Position numbers and translations under genes: made by a program. From Welwitschia mirabilis (taxonomy: Eukaryota; Gnetophyta; Gnetopsida; Welwitschiales), in contig JBOZIK010000001.1 of NCBI GenBank assembly GCA_051453625.1, positions 233,335,360-233,399,359 of the forward strand: a DNA stretch of 64,000 nt. Reading direction: 5' to 3'. The notes beneath the pieces are model-generated. The model had not been told where the DNA came from and ran no database searches. It saw nothing but the letters and a program-made list of their open reading frames with translations. Every line of letters starts with the position of its first letter. The first letter of the stretch is position 1. Shown in pieces: positions 1 to 10,330 of the stretch.

Positions 1-578
1 TATCAACTTTTTTGGAATTCATTCTAATCCTTTTTTTGAAATGTGATGACCTAAAATAATTCCATGTTAGATAAGAAGAAAACTCTTTTCCTAACTTAAA
101 TGTAATCCACTCTCGATACATTGATTTAGGAATTTTTCTAATCTCACTATAGTTTGTTTAAAAGTGTTACCAAAGATGGAGAAATCATCCATATTAATTT
201 TAATAAAATCTTCTATTATATTAGAAAATATCCTAATCGTGGCTCATTAAAAGGTTTAATGGCATTGTAAAGTCCAAAGGAAATTCATTTAAAAGAAAAG
301 ATTTCAAAGGGTGAGGTGAATGTGGTTTTAGCTTGTTCTTTACTTGCTATACAAATTTGATTATAGCCACCATATCCATCAAGGAAAAAATAGTATGCAT
401 AACCTTGGATTCTATCAAATACTTGATTAAGAAATGGTAAATGATAATTATCTTTTTTAGTGACCTCACTAAGTTTTTTAAATTGATGCACATTCTCCAT
501 TCCCCCCTTATTTGGAACTACTATTAAAGAACTAATCCACTCACTATCAGATATGATATATATAATTCTAACATCCAT
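1..578 (-). pseudogene. Reverse transcriptase remnant of element A
   Basis: The right part is open for 97 codons and reads as the fingers and palm of a gypsy RT: SDSEW, VVPNKGG, then a DNYHLPF box, FLDGYGGYNQI and KTTFTSPFEIF. These match the family patterns for SDS(E/K)W, VVPKK, DHFPLPF and FLDGYSGY. Further along the minus strand, in a shifted frame, the catalytic box reads NMDDFSIFG where the family has (Y/F)MDDFSVYG, followed by a LGHHISKKG segment matching LGHKIS..G. The frame change and stops show it is not functional. The normal tryptophan-rich WRVCIDYRKLN stretch is degraded. Confidence 0.85.
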
Positions 579-599
579 AAGTTTAATGATTTAATCTTT

Positions 600-1805
600 A
601 ATGATTTGTTTCAGGGCCTAATTGAGTCTTCTTTAGGGTTGTCTAATAGGTTTAGCATTATCTTCAAAATAAATCTTATGTTAAACTATGGAAATAGGAA
701 TGGTATCTAAGTCTTTATGTGTCCAAGCAAAGGCATTTTCTTTCAAAATTAAGAGTGAGATCAAGTTTGATTCTTATTAAAGAGTGAGAAGGTCACTAAT
801 TATCAAAGGTGTCATTTAATTTTTAGAAAGAAAAATATATTTTAATCCTTAGGATAATTTCTTAAGTTCAAGAATGGTATTTTGGAATATCATTCCATCT
901 ATCATGGGGACAATAGACATGGGATGACACTCCTTAAAAGTTTTTTCATCAAATAAAGATGTTGAGTTTCTTTCCAGTCTATGTGTTCTTCATCCTTAGA
1001 CTCAAGACAATGTGTTTGAATGGGGTCATCATATAAAGTTTATTTATGTAACATGATTAATCTCTCTTCAATTGATCAATGTGATAAAAACAAGGTTGGT
1101 TTCAATTCATCTTCAAAGTTAAACTTAGTTCTTATGTCTTTTTTAGTAGCATCAAAACTCTAATGGTAATTTATTTGTTGTCAAAATGGTATCTCATCAT
1201 CTTGGATCGTGTGTCAATGATACAATAGGTATTTGCATAAAAGGCTCTTTCTAAAAGAAGTGGATATCCTCGATCATGTTCTATCTCAATTATGATAATA
1301 ATAGAATACAAGGCTTTCTTAATTTGAATAACTAGGTCTTTGATAATTCCTAATGGTTTCTTAATTGAGGTATCAGCTAATTCTAAGATGATCGATGTAG
1401 GTTTAACTTTTTTTTCTAACCCAAGTCTTTTACATATGTGAAGAGGTATAATGTATACACTTACTCCTATGTCAATTATAGCATTTTAAATTTTTTTGTT
1501 TCCTTCTATGGTAACACTTATAATTACAAACCTAGTGTTTTTTAATTTAGGACATGTTTACATAACTAAGTTGGAAAGTGATTGGGCAAGAAAAACTTGG
1601 CTATGAATGATATATTTTTGCCTTTTTTTTACTAAATTCTTTTATATCCTAGAATATTTAAGATTTTCTTACAAGAGCTTCTAAAAGCGTAAGTTAATTT
1701 TGACTTCTTACATTAAAGATTTTAGGTGTTCATGAAAGGTAGGATTTGTATTAAACATATCAAGCCAAGGGATGGATGATTTCTTTTTTTAATTTTCTTA
1801 TAAAG
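600..1805 (-). pseudogene. Element A protease / gag-end remnant, copy 1
   Basis: This is the first of two related copies of the region between gag and RT. Read on the minus strand it includes an aspartic-protease-like box, IDIGVSVYIIPLHICK, comparable to the family's ALCDLGAS.NLMPL; the catalytic Asp is still present in this copy while the usual GAS is GVS. The rest is broken by stops. It matches the stretch after the gap at roughly 80-85% in the segments compared by eye. Confidence 0.6.
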
Positions 1806-1905
1806 NNNNNNNNNNNNNNNNNNNNNNNNNNNNNNNNNNNNNNNNNNNNNNNNNNNNNNNNNNNNNNNNNNNNNNNNNNNNNNNNNNNNNNNNNNNNNNN
1901 NNNNN
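1806..1905. other. Assembly gap of 100 N
   Basis: Exactly 100 N, the usual placeholder for a gap of unknown size. The sequence just before it (about 406-1805) and just after it (1906-3297) are diverged copies of each other. Confidence 0.99.
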
Positions 1906-3110
1906 TAGATTCTATCAAGTAATTAATCAAGAAAAGGTAAAGGGTAATGATCCTTTTTAGTGATCTCATTAAGTTTTCTAAACTTAATGCACATTCTTCA
2001 TTTCTTCCCTCCTTTAGAACTATTATTAAAGGAACAATTCACTCATTATTAGATATGGTATATATAATTCCAACATCCATAAGTTTAATGATTTCATATT
2101 TAATGATTTGTTTAAGTTCTAAGTTGAGTCTTCCTTAGGGCTGCCTAATAAGTTTAGCATTAAATCTTATATTAAACTATGAAAACAGGAATGGAAGCTA
2201 AGTCTTTATGTGTTGAAGAAAAGGAATTTTCTTTTAAAATTAAGAGTAAAACCAAGTTTGATTCTTGTTAAGGAGTGAGAATATTAGCAATTATTAGAGG
2301 TTTAGTTTGATTTTTGGAAATAAAAATATATTTTAATACTTGGAATAATTTCTTAAGTTCAAAAATGGTATTTTAGGCTGTCATCCCATTTGTTGGGAAA
2401 TGACAGATGTGGAACAACACTCTTTAAATTTTTTTCCTACTAAGTAAATATGTTGAATTTCTTCCCAATCTATGTGTTCATCATTCTTATACTCAAGATA
2501 GTGTGTTTAAGTGGGATCATCATAACAAGATGGTTTATGTACCATGATTAATATCTTTTTAATTGGTTGATATTATAAAACAAGGTTGTTTCAATTCATT
2601 TTCAAAGTTAAACTTAGTCCCTATGTCTTTTTCAGTAGCATCAAAAACTCTAATAGTAATTTTTTTATTGTTAAAATGGTATCTCTTCGTCCTGGATTGT
2701 GTGTTAATGATATAATGGACAATTGCACAAAAGGCTCTTCTTAAAAGAAGTGGATATTTTATATCATGTTCTATCTCAATTATGACAACATCGATGGGGT
2801 AAAAAGCTTCCTTAATTTGAATAACTAGGTCTTTAATAATTCTTAATGGTCTCTTGACTAAGGCATCAGCTAATTCCAAGATGATCAGTGTAGGTTCAAC
2901 TCTATTTTATAACCTAAATTTCTTACATATGTGGAGAGGCATAATGTTTACACTTGATCCTATGTAAATTAAAGCTTTTCAAATTCTTTTGTTCTCTTCT
3001 AAGGTAACACTTATAGTTGTAGCCCAAAGGTCTTTGAATTTAGGACATTTTTTCATGACAAAGTTGGAAATAGATGAGCAATAAAAACTTTGCTAAGACT
3101 GATATGTTTT
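1906..3110 (-). pseudogene. Element A protease and RT-start remnant, copy 2
   Basis: Second copy of the region between gag and RT. An open stretch of 106 codons at 2559-2879 reads like the C-terminal half of an Athila-type protease, from a LADALVKRPLRIIKDLVIQI box to a degenerate form of the family's ILGRPFLATG and then ITIRVF. Upstream in the same direction, near 2960, the active-site box reads ALIYIGSSVNIMPLHM; the catalytic Asp of the family pattern ALCDLGAS is replaced by Tyr. The copy therefore lacks a working active site. It continues into the start of RT at its left end, next to the gap. Confidence 0.7.
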
Positions 3111-4960
3111 TGCTTTGTTCCTACTAAATCCTTTCATAACTTAGAATATTTAGGATTTTCTTGTAAGAGTTTTCAAAAGGATAAGTTGATGTGGACTTCT
3201 TACATCAAATCTTTCAAGTATTCATTAAAGGTAGGATTCATATTCAATCTATCAAGACAAGAAGTGGATGATTTCTTTTCTTTGTTTTCTTGTAAAGTAT
3301 TTTTAATAAAGGATTTAGTAGGAGATGTTAATGGAAGGTTGTATGAATCTAAAATTTCTACATCATCTTCCTCATTTATTTTATTATTTTTAGAAGTTGA
3401 AACCTCATGGGTAGGAGGTGTTAAATTCTTTTCACTTCTTGTCACTATTTTCAAATCTCTTTTAACTTCATTTGGATTGGGAACTAGTTGAGATGCAAGA
3501 AACCCTTGTGATCTTTGATTGGTAAGCATCATTTGTTAAAGCACATTTGCTAAGATCTAAATATTGTTATTGGTCTTCTTAATGTTGTTATTAGTTTTCT
3601 CTTACACTTTTCTTATCTCTTCCATGGATTCTCTAAGTGGATTACTCTAATTTTTTTGAAAATTAGGTTGAAAGTTGGAATTCTTGAATATACTTTCAAA
3701 TGGTTTCTATTGACATTGCCCATCCAATCTTTATTGAAATTGTGATTGGTTTTTAAATTTATGTGTTCTTTGGTTGAAGACATAAACTTCCTCAAACATT
3801 TTTTCCTTACAAGTTGGTAACAAAGGGCATTTTTTTGTTGTATAAGAGTCATCTTTACAAATTTCACAACTTGAAGTTGAGTTTTCATTTTTTACTAATT
3901 TTGCATCAACTATCATTTGTGTATACTTTTTTAAAGTAATAGTAAAATCTTTCATTAGGTTTGTTGAGTCCTTTCTTTCTTCTTCTTTGTCATATTTAAA
4001 TTTCTTTAAATCCTTCAAAATTTGGCTTATAGCTTGATTTTATTTAGTGGGTTTAGGCAAGTTTGGCTTATTTCTACAAGATTTTGTAACACACTCCATG
4101 CATCATCTAGGTCTAACTTAAATAAGTTACCTTCATAAGAAAAATCCACAAGTTACTTAGTTAAAGCATTCAATCCACTATAGAAATAATCAAGTAGCTC
4201 TTCCTTACGAAATTCATAAATAGGATTAGAATGACTAGCTATAATAAAACATTCATAGGCTATTGCATAATCCTCATGAGGTTGTTTTTAAAAGTTGGTT
4301 ACTTCTTTTCTTCTTTTCCTCATGGAGCTCTCACTTAAAAAATGTTTGATAAATACTTCTTGCACTTGACTCCAAGATTTAATACTTTTATGTGGAATAA
4401 TTTTAAGCCAAATTTTTGCTCTTCCTTTAAGTATGATTGGAAAAATAATCATATAAGTACGGTCACTAATACATTTCTTGATGTGAGTACAACTTGTTCA
4501 ATGTCAGCTAAATATTGAAAAGGATCTTTCTTTGGTGCCTTTAAAAAGGTTGGACAAGAATTTAAATTTCTTAATTCTATATCATCTTCAGGGGGTAAAT
4601 CAAAAGGACTTTAAATTTTATGTTTTTTATTAGTAATTAAATCTTTAAGAGTAATATTTGCATTCAAGGAAGAAGTTCCTATTATGGTTATAGTATTAGA
4701 TTAGGTAACTTACTTTTATTTTTATAATGATTTTGATGCATTCAATATATTTGAAGAAGAAACAACATGATCTACTTCTATACTATAATTTTCTTTTGTG
4801 AAATTTGATTCTGAAATAATAAAAGCAGAAAAATTTTCTTCTTTAATTCTAAAAATTTGCATACCTAGGGTGTGCATATCTGGATTTAGCTCGAAGTCAA
4901 ATAATCCTTCTCTGATGTTTTCTTTGATTAGGTTTCATTCTCTCTAATATTTTATCTTTC
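3111..4960 (-). pseudogene. gag remnant of element A
   Basis: On the minus strand, between about 4610 and 4090, several frames together give a gypsy gag pattern: an acidic FDLPPEDDIEL start, then FPIILKGRAKIWL (family FPFSLKDKAKAWL), SIKSWSQVQEVFIKHFL (family SI.TWE.L...FL.KFF) and a DYAIAYECF box comparable to S.YEAWERF. Downstream, 3731-4018 encodes a hydrophilic stretch with CEICKDDSYTTKKCPL, a weak CCHC-like zinc knuckle in which the His position is lost. 3200-3532 is the lysine- and glutamate-rich gag tail. Stops and frameshifts are frequent. The leader begins to its right. Confidence 0.75.
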
Positions 4961-5529
4961 TTCTAGAATTCACCATATCCTTGCATGCTCAAGCAATAAA
5001 CAGAAAACCAAAATAAAAAATAACAAATCATCATCTTCCTAGTCGTGGGAATGACAAAAAAAATAATAATCACAGTAACAGAAATACAAAACTATGAAAA
5101 TTTATAGAAAAAAGAAAACTAGACTATCGTACACACTATTATGGGAATGATAGATAAAACGATAATTTATTTAAACTTGCATGAAAAAAGATATGAAATG
5201 TAAAAAAAGACTGTGGGAAAAGATATGTCATCTTACTTATTATGGGGATAACAGAGAAGACGATAGTATTTTTATTACTGAACTAAAAACAAAAGAAAAA
5301 TTGTAAAATTAAAAACTAATTTCAAAATTTTAGAATTGTCATGCCTAATGTCATTAGAATGACATAGAGAACAAGAGGTTCCCCAAAAAATTACAAAAAA
5401 TAAAATTATGTGAAAATAAAACCACTTTAAAATATACTAAACATACAATATTAATTCAAATAAATAACTTGAACAAAAGATTCAAGGTCCTTATTTGATT
5501 AATGATAATTCTTTAACTCCTTGTGGCCT
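4961..5529 (-). other. Non-coding leader of element A
   Basis: This lies between the primer site and gag and has no long frame. It aligns well with the leader of element D (51503-51955), for example in the shared GGCCACAAGGAG and GATATGGTGAATTCTA segments; the latter may contain the gag start codon. It holds four copies of a dyad-like motif of about 40 bp (near 5030, 5123, 5226 and 5338) that also occurs in the LTRs. Confidence 0.6.
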
Positions 5530-5547
5530 TTCCTGGCAATGGTGCTA
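5530..5547 (-). promoter_or_regulatory. Primer binding site of element A (tRNA-Asp type, decayed)
   Basis: On the minus strand the site reads TAGCACCATTGCCAGGAA, three bases past the LTR end. Compared with the Athila-type site TGGCGCCGTTGCCGGGGA all differences are G to A. It would prime minus-strand DNA synthesis from the 3' end of tRNA-Asp. Confidence 0.8.
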
Positions 5548-5550
5548 AAA

Positions 5551-6815
5551 TGTTGCGGTGTGAATTTATGCAATCCTGAAGTTCTTTAGGTAGACATGTA
5601 AATCAAATAACTTATAAAAAACATATACTAATATAGACGGAAGTTCACTTGAATGTCATAATCTCAATAAAGGCACTAGTCTAAGAGCTGAAGAATTGAT
5701 TTTCAATATGTTTTTAGTCTTTTATATTATAAAAACTAAAAGTAAATAAATAAGTAAATCCAATGCAAGTAAATGGAAATGAAATTTGAATGGAAATGGA
5801 ATGAGTTCTATTTGGTTTCTACTTCTTCTATCACAAGAACTAGCTCTCTATAATTTAAATTAATTAAGAAGAGTACTTAACTTTTTCCCAACTAGTATGA
5901 ACTATGAGATATATCAAGTAGAATAAGGAATGTAAAGTAAATGGAAATGAAATAGCAATGCAAATCTAATACTAATCAAGATCAACCTTAACAAAGATTA
6001 TCCTTATTATCTAGATAAATCATAGAGTTGTTACTCTAAACTATGATCAATATAAACCATAAGGGACATACACAGAATTAAAATGAAAATAGAAATTATA
6101 TTGATTTAAAGAGTATTTGGATTAATTCAAGAACTTTACATCTACTTACAATGAATTAATAGAATTTTAATGAAAGAGACTCAGCCTGACATCAAAGAAA
6201 ATCCTTTCTATAGCTCTAGATGAATCTCTTATCCTTTAATCTTCTATTACAAGCATATCAAGTATAAAGATGGAAATAGAAATGAAGGAAAAGAAGGGTA
6301 TTTATAGTTTTACAATTAGGTTCTAAAAAATTAATCCTAGAAGTCTAAAAAAAAACCCTAACAACCCAAATGGATTACCTAACCCCATTACAAAGTTAAT
6401 TCTTTCCAATCATAGAAAAATAGTTGTTGTCCTGACTATCATGGGGATGATAAAGGGGACGTCATCCTATGTCAAAAGGTATATCCTCAACCTCATGCCC
6501 CACTATTAGCCTGACAGCTTCTATCCATATTAGCAGTGCTATCATCTTACATGTTGTGGGGACAACATAGGAGATGAAAAGATTCCTCATCTTCTATTAT
6601 AAAGGTAAATCAAGATCTTGTAATATGAAGTCTTCTTCCAAATATGCAATATTAGAATAAGCCTGAGAAACTGTCAAATATGCTAAGAATCACATGTTCC
6701 ATTAATAATCCTATCAAATCTCCATGATCATTAGTATTACATCCAAACATATGTAAGTGTCCTACAAAAGCACTTAAAATACACCATCAAATTCCTACAA
6801 ATTGATGTCACAACA
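5551..6815 (-). repeat. 5' LTR of element A
   Basis: The 1265-bp LTR starts (minus strand) with TGTTGTGACATC and ends with CACACCGCAACA, next to the primer site. It is homologous along its length to the two LTRs of element D. It contains a TATA box and copies of the roughly 40-bp dyad motif. The partner 3' LTR would be left of the window. Confidence 0.85.
6299..6307 (-). promoter_or_regulatory. TATA box in LTR of element A
   Basis: CTATAAATA on the minus strand, at the same relative place as the CTATAAATA of both LTRs of element D. Probable core promoter for RNA polymerase II transcription of the element. Confidence 0.6.
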
Positions 6816-7053
6816 ACATCCTTTCAAAGCTTCTCAAGTAAAGTAAATTAGCATTCTTTATCATTGATCTTCCTTCAACATACTAAGTATGAGAACATGC
6901 TTAAAGTGCCTCCAATTATGCTAATAATTACATGTTTCTGTGATCATTCCATCAATTCTTCATAATTATTAGAATTGCATCCAGACGTGTATAAATGTCC
7001 TATGAAAGTACTTCAAATACACTATCAAATTCCTATAAATTGGCATCGTAACA
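6816..7053 (-). repeat. Truncated second LTR of the A/D family
   Basis: On the minus strand this begins TGTTACGATGCC at 7053 and follows the first 240 bp or so of the family LTR, including the GAAGCTTTGAAAGGATGT segment, where it meets the start of the complete LTR. It is an older LTR interrupted or joined by element A. Confidence 0.8.
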
Positions 7054-7600
7054 ACTTCCCCTTGGTTTTTTATTTATTTATCATTATTATAAATTCTCTA
7101 GTTCCTCTTATTAATATCTACTTTACTTCAATCTCCTTTTATTTCTATAATTTTGATTACATTAATGACTATTTATTCTTAGTTTGTAATACTTCCTTTA
7201 ATATTACTTCTTACTTTAGTGCCTCAACATCTATTACTAACCTTCTGGCTCTAGTATTAACTAAGATAAATCTATATATTTCTTATCATGTAGAACAATG
7301 ATTAAAAAGATTATCTAGGTTATAACATCATATTAGGTGATGTTTTTAAGATTATTATTATGCCTTCTATCTTTAATATGTCTCTTTTATGACTATGGTC
7401 ATGGCTTATTAAGAATATCCATTAAAATACTTAAAAATTAATCTCTAAAGATCTATCTTTGGTTATAAAAACTAGATTTATAAGAGGATTATTGATATCA
7501 CACATGTATTCTATTTAACATGTTTAGCTCCCTATAAATTATATTATAATAATATTATTATAATTTTAAGATATTTCATCTAGCATTATAAGATCCTCAT
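7054..7600. other. AT-rich stretch, no gene recognised
   Basis: An open frame of 108 codons overlaps its left end, but half of it lies in LTR sequence and the rest is low-complexity and rich in Phe, Ile and Tyr. No family was recognised. Confidence 0.4.
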
Positions 7601-7800
7601 TATAAAAGATTTATCGTAGTTTCTTAGGATGTATGTACTCATCAAAAAGATCTAAGAGGATTGGGCATTAAGAACATAATTCATGAAGATAAAGTCCTTA
7701 ATATTCATTGGCTAGTTTAGGCTATTAATGGAAATAGGTTATCTTCTTAAAATAAATCAAAAAATTAAGGAACTTACAAACAAGATTTATTTCATGAAAT
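7601..7800 (+). pseudogene. LINE (L1-type) reverse transcriptase C-terminal fragment
   Basis: The plus strand reads VCTHQKDLRGLGIKN, matching the plant L1 pattern VC.PK..GGLGI.NL, and is followed by DKVLNIHWLV.AING, matching FN.ALL.KWLWR. This motif lies C-terminal of the RT core in plant L1 ORF2 proteins. Stops interrupt the frame. No poly(A) tail or target duplication could be assigned. It lies upstream of the separate RT-core fragment at 9.9 kb, so the two cannot be one collinear copy. Confidence 0.6.
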
Positions 7801-9904
7801 TTAGTATGTCTCTTCCTATAGAAATATGTACAATGTATAGTACTCTTATGCATAAAATGAATACTCTTTAATTATAATTAATGGAGGAGGACTAATCAAA
7901 GATACAATTAATATATTTAATAAAATAAGCCTCTTTAACAAACTTACAACCCTAGAAAATACTAAATTTTCATGGAGAAACTTCAAGAATGTGTCTTATC
8001 TTTAACTTATACAAATCACACAATAACCTATATATGCTTAATTACAAATGTAATAACAAATGGGTGGAAGTAATTTAGAAAATGTTTTATCCTAATTCAT
8101 GAGATCAATTGAAATGATAATGCTAGGTGCACTAAATAAAGCAAATTTTACAATTTTACCTAATAACTAGTAACATCTACAACATCATTAACTAATGATA
8201 GCTTTGTAAAAACAACCAAGTAGGTAATTAAAATTAACCTAATAGAATAAAAAATATTGTAAAAACATAAGCTAGAAACATAACATCTACTACTTGAGAA
8301 CAATTAAGAGTGGAAAAATAATCTATAAAAAGGGATAAACTTCAAATATAGAAAAATAACAAGAGACATATAACAAAGAAAAAAACGAGGAATGTAATAA
8401 AAATAATAATCTAATATCTATCATGCATGCTTCTCTTTTACATTTTCCTAGCTCTTATAAAGAAAACCAAGATAAGCAAAAAAAAATTATATGAAGAAAT
8501 CTTAAAAATGTTGAAGGAAGTAAAAACTTATTATAGTATTATCAAATGCAATTAAATAAGTCCCTAGTAATGCCAAATTTCTTAAGGATTTTTTTGTAGC
8601 TAAGAGAAAACATTCTATTAAAAGAAATAAAGTAATTTAATTTACATTAAAAATTTTATAATTATATTTTTTAAGCTCATAATTTTGGAAATAATATTTC
8701 TGAGTATACTTATTTTATGTCTATCATTAGCATTTTTATTTACATCATGAGGATTAGCTCCTGAATTATATAGAAAGCATGAAAAATGAAGTTGATAATA
8801 TTAGTATATATTTATTGATAATTACAATAATAATAGTCATTATGATAATAATATATATTCATGAATTTGCCATTTCATCTGTGGTTGCATTATTAAGGAT
8901 AGGATTTCATATGGTGCATAGAGTATGACTAAGTAGGATTGTGACATGTGGTGAGATTTCTACTATTAATTTTATGATTTTTTTGTTATAACCTTATAAA
9001 AAAACTCCTCCTTAGATCATGTATTTAATAACTTCAGTATGGATACTAGTAGTTACCTATATTCTATATTTATTTGTTGCCTTATCATTTTGTATTTAAT
9101 CATGTTATATTATCGATTCTCATGTATCAAATCAAAATATTCTCTAGAGGAAGTATAAGATCAAGAACTTATATAATAATAAAACTATAATTACTATACT
9201 AACATTATTTCACATTTTGGTAAAAGATAATGGATGTAATTCTTATGATCATTATGCATTTTACATTATGAAAATCAATGAAAAAGGAATATCAAAATTT
9301 CTAATTATAATCTTATATGTCATGATTAATATGAGTTAACATAGAATAAACACTAAAATATTTACTTTTATTTCTAATTATTAAAATCATTTATAAAAAA
9401 TAATAAAGAGATAAGTATTTTAAATAAATAATGTAGTTAGCATGAGTACGCAACACTACTAAATCAATTCCTTTTTTATCAAGTAGTTTTCTTTACTAAT
9501 CATTGTACTTCTATATGAGTTAAATGTAATTTTTATTAAGCACTTAGGAAAAATTTTAAATGATATGCCTTTTTAAGAGTTTGGTTAAGTTGTATGTTAT
9601 AGTCTATTTGTAGAAAATTTTACTATCAGTTTCATAATTAGATGAGTTCATCATTAATAACGGATATTTTTTTTCCTATTCCATGACCTATATAATTTTT
9701 TTTGAATGAAAAATTGAATTATCCCTTGCATCAATGGTCTCCTTTTGAAATTTTAAAAAATCTTATAATTTGAAATATAATTAGATTATTGGAATGTATA
9801 CAAAGTGGTTATCATTAAAGGATGTCTTACCAAAATTCTAAATTAGAGTTTGATTAAATCTCTTATAAAATTTAAGGACCCATAACTAATAAATAATTAA
9901 AGAC
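7801..9904. other. AT-rich unassigned DNA, perhaps LINE-derived
   Basis: No open frame of useful length and no repeat partner was recognised inside the window. It lies between two L1 fragments on the same strand, so part of it may be L1 sequence decayed beyond recognition. Confidence 0.3.
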
Positions 9905-10330
9905 TTATTAAATTCATATTAATAGTTTATAACATTATTGTCGAATCACTTAAGAAACTTAAGAAAGTCTTATCCCCTATGATTCAATAGAAACAACATA
10001 GATTTATCAAAGAAAAATACATATTACATAACATTTATCACTACCAGGAAAGTAATAAATGGGAAAACGATATTCGTAGTTAAGCCTTCCTTCTTAAGAA
10101 TGATTTTTCTAAAGCTTATGATAAAATCATCACATTTTCTAGATTCTTAAAGCAACATATGAAACAACTTACATTAAGATATTACCCTAAATTAAATTAA
10201 AAAAAATTTGATTAATGGTGTTCCTTGAAATAATTTCATCCTTTTGAAATTCATTAGGTAAGGATATTTGTTTTCTCCTTATCTATTTGTAATAGTTACT
10301 TTAAGACTTATCCTAATTTTAAGAAATATA
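9905..10330 (+). pseudogene. LINE (L1-type) reverse transcriptase core fragment
   Basis: Several frames together give plant L1 RT blocks in order. VYNIIVESLKKLKKVLSPMI matches CNV.YKIISK...NRLK..LP.I. HRFIKEKYILHNIYH matches the QTAFI.GR.I.DNI box. NDFSKAYDKI matches the conserved DF.KAYD that holds a catalytic Asp. NGVP is followed by a decayed RGLRQGDPLSPYLF, here ending LFSPYLFVI. The FADD catalytic box was not found downstream. The element would copy its RNA by target-primed reverse transcription; this copy is dead. Confidence 0.75.

Larger units (their letters stand above)
1..6815 (-). mobile_element. Element A: Athila-like Ty3/gypsy retrotransposon, cut by window edge
   Basis: Read on the minus strand the order is LTR, primer binding site, non-coding leader, gag, aspartic protease and reverse transcriptase, which is the order of Ty3/gypsy elements. 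The RT and gag resemble the Athila lineage, and the primer site resembles the tRNA-Asp type common in Athila. RNase H, integrase and the 3' LTR would lie beyond the left edge. All frames carry stops and shifts, so the copy is dead. An assembly gap splits it, and about 1.4 kb of gag-end/protease/RT-start sequence occurs on both sides of the gap. Confidence 0.85.

Noticed and set aside
406-3297. Duplicated flanks of gaps as two haplotypes of one locus
   Set aside because: Copies differ by roughly 15-20% in the parts compared, far more than expected of alleles.
3090-3491. 133-codon plus-strand frame
   Set aside because: Lies opposite the gag tail of element A, which fits the family on the minus strand.
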